Below are positions 11,326-18,780 of a stretch of 21,642 nucleotides of DNA, one piece after another. Numbering within the stretch: position 1 is the first letter of the stretch; each line of letters starts with the position of its first letter. A program made the translations under genes and the position numbers. This stretch comes from Apostichopus parvimensis (Eukaryota; Echinodermata; Holothuroidea; Aspidochirotida; Stichopodidae): positions 129,759 to 151,400 of the forward strand of contig KN882597.1 in NCBI GenBank assembly GCA_000934455.1, in the 5' to 3' direction. The notes below the pieces were generated by a model, which saw only the letters and a program-made list of their open reading frames with translations, did not search any database and was not told where the DNA came from.

Positions 11326-12918
11326 GGTGGAAAACTGATACCGACATACCATCACATCAATACCGGAAATACTGATATTTAGGAGATTATTTTGCGAAAC
11401 CGCACCCTGTTGCAAATTTTGTGATATGCAACCCGTGATAACAGACAGGCCCCTTGGCAGACAACACTTGCGCAGTTGTGCAGAACACATTTGTGCTGTA
11501 ACTGCCATGGACTCTGCGCCATGCACATGGAAAGTTGTTACCATGTGGTTACATTGAGATACTCTGTTGACATTTGACACCTACCACGCAATATGTAACA
11601 TGAAAGATAAGCATGCCCCTTTTAGAGATGGCTACTTTGGGGCCAGTGGGGGCTATTTTATGAGTTAAATGTTCAACACATTTTATACAGAAAATCAATC
11701 ATAAAAATGTGGGAAATGTGTGATCTCTTTATAATTTATTTCATTCTTTGCTGGGCTGGGCTGGCTCCATTTTGCCGCCATATATTTCACATATATATTT
11801 GAGTATCAAGACTGTGTCTGTTTAGTGATTGTACCTACGTATAGCCCTAACATAACATACTGTAGGCCATTACGAAAAAAGTTGAAAAACAGTAAATACA
11901 TGGCGGGAATTGCTGAAAGTCAATGCACACGTATCGTTATTTCCAAAAGTGGCCATAAGCTAGATAAACTCGCCGTGTGCATCAGTAGAAATTACAACGG
12001 GATATATGCTAATAGCACATTTATAACACATGTTAATATACACACAACAATTGCGGCAATGGCTGAAATACGGCACTGATGAAATTTCGTGGAATAGGTG
12101 CACCGAAAATATCAACACTTTCAGGACTCAAACTGTATTCAAACAGATATAATTTAAAATAACTACTGATTTGTTTGATACCGTAACTGAAATAAGTAAT
12201 GACATATATTAGTGACATAATACTGGGGACAATTTTGCTCACAGTTCCCTTTTTTTTTCCTTTCTTTTTTTAACCCTTGCTAAGATTTTCAGAGGGCTGT
12301 TTTGACAAAACAGGGCAGATCGCCCGTGGCCTCGTGTGTTGAAGCTGGAAAGGATGCATGTTGTTCGCTGTATGTACTGGCCTATTCTTTTGGATCATTC
12401 GAATGTGGCTTTTTATGTCTTCTGTTTCTGTCATCTTCTGGTTTCTTGATTGTATTTGCAAGATACTTTCCTGGTTCTACTCCCCTGCGTACAGTTTAAC
12501 TATTTATTAACAAATTGTAAAGTCTGTAAAAGTACCGTTGTATCCTTGAAGTTGCATTCGCCTTCAAGACAAGCGAAAAGCAATGAGGAATCGTGCTCAT
12601 TGAATGCTTGGGCTTGACCCCTCAGACACTGATTAGCAAAGCAGATGTTCATGTTACAAACCTGCCATTGTTCTAGACATTGGACTGTTTCCAAACATAG
12701 CGCACATAAATACATTAAGCGTTTAACAAATGAACTGTGAATGATATGATTGGTTAGTATGGACTTGAGTCATTATTAGACAGGGTTGTTACGTTGTATT
12801 TTTCTACAAATTTGCGTCTTTTCCGTCCACGGAGAACCTCGCTGAGAAGGTGTAGGAAATTAAGAAGAAAACTAAAACATGGCCGGTTTCCAGCAATTAC
12901 ATGTACATTTGGCAATGC
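11326..12918. other. Left interior of the outer element
   Basis: No transposase is recognised. Frames at 11254-11580 (minus), 11825-12079 (plus), 12033-12242 (minus) and 12302-12499 (plus) are short and without motifs. A T-rich tract (12248-12271) separates two parts of different composition. Confidence 0.4.
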
Positions 12919-12952
12919 TTAAAGAGGTTATGAAATGAAAAATTTTCATGTC

Positions 12953-13219
12953 TTAGAATGGTTTATCTACATTACTACAACTTTCCGTAAATACGGCTTC
13001 AAACGCCAGAAATTCGCTGTCAAAGTATTCCCCAGAGACCTCTCGAGCTGCCACTCGTAAAAAAAGCAAAGCTGCCCACCGCAGTTCATCTGACGTCATC
13101 AAAGGAACCATTTCAGCCAAAGCCGACTCCCCGCTGTTTACCGATACGGCGTTACACAGTTTACTACATGTAACCACAACACTCTTCTCATCAATTGAAA
13201 ATGTCTTCCCCCCGAATCT
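12953..13219 (-). pseudogene. Open-frame relic in the TTAA element, family unknown
   Basis: The minus-strand frame is open from a stop at 13220-13222 to its end at 12953, about 88 codons. It has protein-like composition, with an amphipathic run such as TSDELRWAALLFLRV followed by GEYFDSEFLAFEAVF. There is no good ATG start and no family I recognise. It may be an exon-like piece captured by the element or a fragment of its own gene. The opposite strand is also open across most of it, so the coding strand is not certain. Confidence 0.3.
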
Positions 13220-13404
13220 TCAGATTCCGAGGAAATCTCTCAGGACATTCGTAAGCTTTGACGAAAATTATTTTCTTGAGGAAGAAGAGGAGGAAATAGT
13301 TTTCGAGGGTGATGAAGATAATATCGGTGTTTTTCCCTATCAATTGAGCCCCTTGCAGAAGAATTGTAAAACGATCCCGGTGGCTGAGACGCGTCGCTGC
13401 TGAT
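13203..13404 (+). pseudogene. Open-frame relic with acidic tract and GVFPYQLSPL
   Basis: The plus-strand frame (open without ATG from about 12957) reads, over its last 66 codons, FVSFDENYFLEEEEEEIVFEG in essence, then DNIGVFPYQLSPLQ, ending at TGA 13402-13404. An acidic run followed by a G-x-x-PY-x-x-x-P block resembles the N-terminus of the 'P2X purinoceptor 7-like' small proteins annotated in many marine invertebrates. A frame-shifted continuation near 13420 reads ERLDDPEPKLVG. The similarity is weak and from memory. The frame is disabled. Confidence 0.3.
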
Positions 13405-14500
13405 CGAAGTCCCCGAGCAGAACGGTTGGACGACCCTGAACCGAAACTGGTCGGTTGAGCATAAACAAAACCACCGTTATTAAGACCATCATATGATTTA
13501 AATTATCTCGAATGTCGATGATCCTGCTACTTAACTTCGTAGCGAAGCTTCTAGAATTTTGTGTCTTACAGTGCAAGGAAAATGTGACATTCTGTACATT
13601 GCAACCCTATAGTACTAGTAGTGGTAACATGGGGTCTAGACCTAACTAATAGACGTTGTATAACAGGCTAGCCCGTGTAATTGTATCATCCAACTGTTAC
13701 GTAAAATCACAACACAACGCCAGTTTTACCACAAAAGAAAACTTGCAGATCTAGTATTGATTATTCTAAAACCAACTGGCTTTAAAATTTGTGCGAAATA
13801 TTAGGTAACCATAAAAAAAATCGTCATTTGCTGTATCAAGGAGGCCTAGGCTATGGTCATATCAAGTAATTTGGCAACAGTATAGGCCTACAGGCACTCG
13901 TAACGTTGTGTATGTGTAGTGTTTTGAGCGAGTCGTGTTCAAATTCTTCGATTTCTGTCATCTTTTGGAAAAGCTTGCAGGAGAAATCCGTCTTTACTTG
14001 TGGTGGAGCAACCTGATACCACATATCGGCTCGGCATTTTTAACATTTACGAGATAAATTTACGTAAAAACAAACTCCAAACACCAAATCTCAATTACTA
14101 CGGAGCACTGCAACAGTGTAATGGTGTGTGTTCTCAGACGTTTAAGAATGTAAACATAGCGTCTCGGAAGTGAGCTGAGTTCCTCGACTGACGTCACGCC
14201 GCGTTACCGTAAATACAACAATTTTTAGAAAGTTTTTATTACCCTCGAATTTTTGATCGTTTATTCCTCGAGGATGCAAACTTCGTTTGACACAAATTGG
14301 GTATCATTGGAAAGCTACGAGTGTACAGAATACGATGATAAAGATTTTTTTTCATTTCATAACCTCTTTAACTTTATCGTAATGTTTGAGAATTGCAGTA
14401 TTGTTGGTATATTGGTAATACATGTAAGTCAATACCATCAGTATGACTATGATCTCGATACCGACTATATACGAATATATTGGTATACCGCCGGACCTTA

Positions 14501-15061
14501 GTACTGTACATTACAATTAACAAACTATTTCATTCTGAGATTTTCGTTGTCAGTCAACTTTTCCCTTCGATACAGTATTACAGCACTTAGTTGCATGTCA
14601 AAATCAAATCATAAGAAAAGGTTACTGTCTGTGTATACATCATAGTTAAAACAACTTACTGGGAGGGCATATCAATTGTTGTATTACAGAAGCTATCAAG
14701 TGGAAATTCTAAATATAGCTAACATTGTACTGGTTAAGTTTTTTTTTCTCTGTTTTGCACTATATTCACCATACGGTTTAGAGAACAGTACCCTCACTTT
14801 ACAGTAACTTTACAGTTTGTACATATGTCCTTGTGTAGTTGTTGCAGTAATGATGCCTGTGCATTCGTGCAACACAGTATGCCTAAAGGTTGTGTACGTT
14901 ATCTTTGCACTAATATTGTGGAATAGGACTGTGTATATATACTAACAGTGCTATGATAGAGCTCAACAGTAGAAGATGTGTCGTGTGTTAACCATGTGCG
15001 TAGCCTTTATGGGCGAGATTAATGTTCACAAGTGTTTTTTTTGCCTCCTCCTTACTTACAG
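14501..15061 (+). other. Sequence upstream of the predicted start-codon exon
   Basis: AT-rich and non-coding. It contains TATATATA at 14934-14941 and the pyrimidine-rich acceptor at about 15035-15061. Either it is intron of a longer transcript with 5' non-coding exons further left, or the TATA word is a core promoter about 125 bp before the exon. The splice acceptor makes the first option more likely. Confidence 0.4.
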
Positions 15062-15139
15062 ATATGAAGAAGCGATGTATGAGAAGGTGACACGCAGAGA
15101 ATGGAAGAAAGTCTATCACATGGGGCCTATAGATGCATG
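15062..15139 (+). CDS. ST6GALNAC-like: Predicted exon A: short 5'UTR plus start codon (CDS part 15101-15139)
   Basis: A pyrimidine-rich acceptor ending ACTTACAG precedes 15062, and the donor ATG|GTAAAG ends the exon at 15139. The ATG at 15101 has a strong context (A at -3, G at +4). It opens 13 codons (MEESLSHGAYRCM) that end exactly in phase 0, matching the phase-0 start of exon B, so the anchor segment begins about 16 residues after Met, as expected for this family. In-frame TGA codons lie upstream at 15065 and 15080, so no longer N-terminus is possible in this frame. Starting at the ATG at 15075 would run into a TGA in exon B, which argues against it. ATGs at 15064 and 15079 share a frame that ends at 15090, giving an 8-codon upstream ORF. 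Alternatively, a TATATATA at 14934-14941 could make this part of the first exon instead of an internally spliced one. No transcript evidence is available here. Confidence 0.6.
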
Positions 15140-18081
15140 GTAAAGTGTACACCGTTGACAAATTGTATTTGCCTCAAAGTTAAAATATTTCTGGTTACTT
15201 TAAAACCCATGTCAGAGGTCAAAAGTCAGATGTTCCTCATTTTGGTAACAAAGTAGCACTTTGAATGCACAGCACATTTAATTTAAATATTTTGAGGGAA
15301 TCTGGTTGGATTTGGTGGGATTTCCATTAATCATTTGAGAACAGCACCCCCAATGTCCTACTTTGAGGTCAACACCTACTTCTTCTACCTTCCAATTCTA
15401 CCGTTCTCAAGGCTTACGAGCATATCAGTAGGACTGTGGGTAGAGTCAAAAGGAGGAAGAAGGGGGAGGTGTTGAACCTAAAGTAGGTCTGGGAGGGTGG
15501 GGTGGGGGGGGGGGGAGGGTTGCAGTGCTAAAATGTTACCAACTGTTGTAGGCTATGTAGATTGAGTGCATAAGTAGAACAGAGTCAGGTATGTATCATC
15601 GTTCGTAAATCCTCAAATCAGTAAGGTCTGGGTAATCGACACGTGTGAAGAGCCCTTGAGTTCGACCTCGACAATATTGTCATAACGACAAGATCTGCAA
15701 AGACTTTTAAAAAGGGAGGAAGTACAGTAAATCAAAGACTATCGTTTATATACCTGTAGTTCAAGCCGGCAAATGAGAATTCTTTTGATTTGAGTCATAT
15801 TGTTGCTATTCTTTACCTCTTCAAAAGCTGTAGAGTGGGCAGCTGGGTGCATCAATAGCTATGCAAGTGTGTTAACTAGTCATGCGTGATTGGAATGGCC
15901 GAAAAATTGTTTGCGTCTGTTAGCAGTATTGTTAGTTCAAAAAGTGTTTGCATTTAGAAAAAAAGAAAAAAAAGAGGGTAAACAGCGAAGGATATCAAGC
16001 ACTTTTCTTACTGTATAATGTATATTATATATATATAATATAGTTTGTAGTATAAAACACAGACCCCATTACCAATAGGAAGGGCTGTGTTGGAAAAGTC
16101 TCTGCCACATCGCCAACTCGTCGTCGGGAGGTTGCAGACACATTGTACAGTTGCACTTTGGATCCCTATAAGTTGGAAAATTACTGAAGAGAGATTTTTT
16201 TAAATAACTAATGTGAACTTTTTGGCAATCTGATTGTACTCATTTGAACTTTTGTTGGAAGTTTTGATTGCATTGCTTGCCTCTCCTATAGTTTCACACA
16301 GGGCAGCGTGTGCTAGTGCTGCTATTCATATATATGCAACAATGACTGATAATGCTAAGCCAAAAGAATTCTCTCAAGTCAGCTGTGAATCCAATAGCGT
16401 AAGATTGTTTACCATATTTTTTATGTTGAAGACAGAATCTTCATTTGGTTCAGTTTTGCTCTGCCATGGAAGCATGGAATGGTATTTTATATTTTTATTT
16501 TTGGCTAGATGATTTGTAAACTGACATACATTTATTTTCTTGTTTTCTATATTTTTGGTACAAGATTTTTCCAGTGTCAATTATTTTATATAAATTGTAT
16601 ATCTACATAGTCTATTTCTCTCTGTTGACAGGCCAAACAGTATGCTGTGTTCTTCCTTGTCTTATACACATTTCTGATGGGATTTGTGTTCCTCTCTTAC
16701 CTGTACACTCTTGATATATCAGGGAGCAATAAAGCCCCAGCTGATGATGTTATCATCCTCCATAAAAGTTCAGTCGTAAAGTACAAAGATTCCTCATTCG
16801 ATGAGGGAAAACTTTTAGTCAAAATTAGCTTCCATCAGCCTGGAAAACCGGCCGCTGTTTTGGAGCATTACAAATCAATGAGGACCGGTGAGGTAAGTCA
16901 AGATGCTACCCTGCGTGACGGGTTATGGTATTAATTACGCTGTGGGACGGGTTATGGTATTAATTACGCTGCGGGACGACTATGGTATTAATTACGCTGC
17001 GGGATGGGTTATGGTATTAATTACGCTGCGGAACGGGTTATGGTATTAATTACGCTGCGGGACAGGCTATGGTATTAATTACGCTGCGGGACGGGCTATG
17101 GTATTAATTACGCTGCGGGACGGGCTATGGTATTAATTACGCTGCGGGACGGGCTATGGTATTAATTACGCTGCGGGATGGGTTATGGTATTAATTACGC
17201 TGCGGGATGGGTTATGGTATTAATTACGCTGCGGGATGGGTTATGGTATTAATTTGATGCCTTGTGTCTCCTGTATCAACTTTTGAGCTTTTTCAAGCTT
17301 TGTGTTTCTTTATGACATAAGCTGCTCTCATTGAAACCTGGCTTTGGCAATGACCATTATTGATTTAGGGGGGTGTATATTTGTGCTCTAAGAAAAAAAA
17401 AAGCAAAGACATAGTTGAGATGCATTAATGGAGGAAACAGCTTCTGCTTTTCATTTTGTTATGTTTTATTTTTATTATTATTATTACTTTTTTTTGTTAA
17501 ATTTTTAATATCCTGTAGTTAGATATTTTGTTGTGGTTATTAGCACAAGTTCTCCATCATTCCCTCGATGTAAACTTTCTCATGTTGTGCTCTCATAGCA
17601 TTCTACCTTGTGGATTGGTCATTGTGTTTTGATCATGTCCTTTTTTTTTCTTCTCCATCCATTTCTTTCTACAGACACTGAAAAAGCGTTGTAAAAAATG
17701 TGCGTTAGTCTCCAGCAGCGGACAGATGTTAGGAAGCAAGTTAGGAAAAGAAATCGATTCGATGCCGTGTGTTATACGAATGAATGCTTCCCCCACTGAG
17801 GGTTATGAGGAAGATGTAGGCGCAAGGACTACAGTGCGTGTGGTGTGTTATATGACATCAGAGCCCCTCGTAGCAGACTCAGAACAATTATTAATCCAAG
17901 AACGTAACAAAAGTCTAGAGAAAGTGCTATTATTCGGATTGAACACACCCAATCATAAATGGGCCTTGAATAAAATCGAGTCGCTTTTAGTAAAATATCC
18001 AGAAACACAATTTTATTCCTTGGACGAAGTAGGGGAAATGGAGTCGGACCTCATCTTTGAAAAAGAAACCGGTAAACCAAA
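15101..18081 (+). CDS. ST6GALNAC-like: ST6GALNAC3-6-type alpha-2,6-sialyltransferase, 5' partial gene (3 exons: 15101-15139, 16632-16892, 17675-18081)
   Basis: Family role: Golgi type II membrane enzyme (CAZy GT29) that moves sialic acid from CMP-sialic acid to the 6-position of GalNAc on sialylated O-glycans or gangliosides. Seen: joining the three exons gives 235 codons plus 2 nt with no stop. Residues 1-16 are a short cytosolic tail, about 17-40 one hydrophobic segment, 41-100 a variable stem, and 101-235 the start of the catalytic domain. Motif L is clear: CxxC at C106/C109, then CALVSSSG, IDSMPCVIRMN (128-137), PTEGY (140-144) and DVGART (147-152). The CxxCALV and PTxGY...DVGxRT signature is that of the ST6GalNAc III-VI group. 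N137-A-S and N178-K-S are possible N-glycosylation sites, the first inside motif L. Vertebrate relatives are about 300-335 aa, so roughly 70-100 residues are missing to the right, including motifs S, III and VS. The exact paralog (3, 4, 5 or 6) cannot be fixed. Confidence 0.9.
15491..15519 (+). repeat. G-run with G-quadruplex potential
   Basis: Twenty-nine bases contain only G except for two A and two T. Runs of 3, 3, 4, 12 and 3 G are separated by single bases, which satisfies the four-run G-quadruplex pattern. The G-rich strand is the sense strand of the sialyltransferase intron, so both DNA and pre-mRNA could fold. Folding is inferred and not shown. Confidence 0.75.
15522..15675 (+). repeat. 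Dispersed repeat, copy 2 (in intron 1 of the sialyltransferase)
   Basis: This is the diverged counterpart of 10231-10440, beginning at the same GCAGTGCTAAAA and in the same orientation. In this copy the G-run at 15491-15519 lies directly upstream. In copy 1 the corresponding place holds a GC-rich hairpin and GGGGGCGCA. Confidence 0.6.
16021..16042. repeat. 22-bp perfect AT palindrome
   Basis: The stretch reads TATATT, then alternating AT, then AATATA, and is identical to its own reverse complement over 22 bases. It is probably simple-sequence DNA that can extrude as a cruciform. No function is visible. Confidence 0.7.
16632..16892 (+). CDS. ST6GALNAC-like: Exon B: signal-anchor and stem region of the sialyltransferase
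   Basis: The exon is 261 bp (87 codons, phase 0 to phase 0). The acceptor is TCTGTTGACAG before 16632 and the donor is GAG|GTAAGT at 16892/16893. The reading frame starts AKQYAVFFLVLYTF. It encodes one hydrophobic stretch of about 24 residues (protein 17-40), the Golgi signal anchor, followed by a polar stem with little conservation that ends HYKSMRTGE. There is no ATG suitable as start before the anchor, so a 5' exon is required. The frame stays open 39 nt into the intron and stops at 16932. Confidence 0.85.
16911..17254 (+). repeat. 29-bp minisatellite, 12 copies
   Basis: About twelve head-to-tail copies of a 29-bp unit containing TATGGTATTAATTACGCTGC followed by GGGACGGGT. The copies differ mainly at GGGAC/GGGAT and GGTTATG/GGCTATG. 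Copy 3 is short (GACGACTATGG), and the last copy breaks off after TATTAATTT. The four middle copies (6-9) share the GGCTATG variant, which suggests internal amplification. The array sits in intron 2 and starts 18 bp after the donor of exon B. Confidence 0.97.
17255..17674 (+). other. Rest of intron 2
   Basis: AT-rich intron sequence with an A-run at 17392-17402, a (TTA)n-like tract around 17468-17490 and a T-run/pyrimidine tract at 17639-17670 that forms the acceptor of exon C. No coding signal was seen. Confidence 0.6.
17675..18081 (+). CDS. ST6GALNAC-like: Exon C: sialyl motif L exon
   Basis: The exon is 407 bp, starts in phase 0 and ends after 2 nt of a codon. The acceptor is a long pyrimidine tract ending TTTCTACAG (17674), and the donor is AAA|GTGAGT at 18082. 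It encodes TLKKRCKKCALVSSSG at the start and ends with the block LIFEKETGKPK, which matches the conserved end of the corresponding L-motif exon in vertebrate ST6GALNAC3/5/6. In this family motif L binds the CMP-sialic acid donor, and its cysteine (C109 here) forms a disulfide to motif S, whose exon is not in view. The segment RVVCYMTSEPLV follows motif L. Confidence 0.93.
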
Positions 18082-18699
18082 GTGAGTATGCCTTACCCTT
18101 AATTTGCAGTTGTTTTGTAAGTGAGCAAGAGATTTGATATGTTTACAAAAAAATAATATCCTACCATAGTTAAGTGTATAGCAAATAGCCTAACCACCTC
18201 GGCGGTTACGGACCTCACGTAACTAAAAAATCACAACTAATTGTATTTTTCGTTTTCTAAAAGAACATGGAAACAATATTTAGAATTTAGTTAATCATGC
18301 CAAGTGGCCAAAAACGTGATTACAAGGGTTACTTTCATAAAGATGGCCATAGCAAGGGGCCTTGATATCGTGCTATGCGTGTATGTATGTATGGACTGTG
18401 CCTCGTGTTGAATGGGGTGCATCAATGAAAAGTTTCCCTGGCAACGTGCCAAAAAATGTTAACAAACAGGTGTTAGACAGGGGATGTACAGCAGCACATG
18501 TACCGTGGTAGTTGGGTAGGGTTAAACACTGCAGTTGTAAAAATGTACGCATAGTGCACACTATTCATTGTTAGGCAGTCTAGAAACAGGGCTTTGCCGA
18601 ACGTTGTTTGTTTCATAATATCGGAAGTTTTGGAAGTTGTCAGTATTTTGCATCCTCAACTGCAAATTTTTCATCGCCAGACACGCAAAAATACCAAAA

Positions 18700-18780
18700 T
18701 TTTTCGGGGGCTTTCGCCCCCAGGATCCCCACAAGGGGTATCCCCCATGACCCCACCAGGGCCCTAAGGCGGGCCCCTGG
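18700..18780. repeat. GC-rich cluster of three hairpins, probable transposon relic
   Basis: Within 81 bp of otherwise AT-rich DNA there are three adjacent inverted repeats: GGGGGC-TTTC-GCCCCC (18706-18721), CCCC-ACAA-GGGG (18727-18738) and a CCAGG/CCTGG-ended foldback at 18756-18780. CpG-containing sequence with GTTCG/CGAAC words continues to about 18890. Similar 'GGGGGC..GCCCCC' blocks are common in repeats of marine invertebrate genomes, by general recollection only. The family is not identified. Confidence 0.5.

Larger units (their letters stand above)
12919..14371. mobile_element. TTAA-flanked element with 24-bp perfect inverted repeats, 1,453 bp
   Basis: The 24 bases 12919-12942, starting TTAAAGAGGTTATGAAATGA, are the exact reverse complement of 14348-14371. 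Both ends carry TTAA, so TTAA is likely the duplicated target and AGAGGTTATG the TIR proper. TTAA targets with TTAAAG-type ends are typical of piggyBac-like elements and T2-type MITEs, hence a tentative assignment. TGACGTCA palindromes occur at 13091-13098 and 14189-14196, almost equidistant from the two ends. The interior is more CpG-rich than its surroundings and contains two head-to-head relic reading frames. No intact transposase (DDD) gene is seen. Confidence 0.75.
11310..14500. mobile_element. Probable 3.2-kb DNA transposon with TAAGRTCCGGCGGTAT ends
   Basis: The left end TAAGATCCGGCGGTAT (11310-11325) and the right end (14485-14500) are reverse complements at 15 of 16 positions. Beyond the TIR both ends carry repeated ATACCG/CGGTAT words (around 11340, 11371, 14456 and 14482). 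If the duplication is counted outside G(A/G)TCCGG, the flanks are TTAA (11309-11312) and TTAG (14498-14501), a possible decayed piggyBac-like TTAA site. The TAAGG start also fits the hAT YARNG rule, but I found no 8-bp duplication. The superfamily is therefore open. No transposase frame was seen. A second element (12919-14371) lies inside it. Confidence 0.6.
15140..16631 (+). other. Intron 1 of the sialyltransferase gene
   Basis: This is non-coding sequence between the predicted start-codon exon and exon B. It contains AGGTCA half-sites near 15214 and 15363, a long G-run at 15491-15519, a diverged dispersed repeat at 15522-15675, a 22-bp AT palindrome at 16021-16042 and an A-rich tract near 15956-15974. 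Reading frames within it (for example 16234-16512) show no family signature. Confidence 0.6.

Noticed and set aside
11254-11580. 108-codon minus-strand frame
   Set aside because: It crosses the outer transposon end at 11310, so it spans an insertion boundary; composition is random.
15075-15139. Alternative start MYEKVTRREWKKVYH...
   Set aside because: When spliced to exon B this frame meets a stop within about 15 codons, whereas the ATG at 15101 joins in frame.
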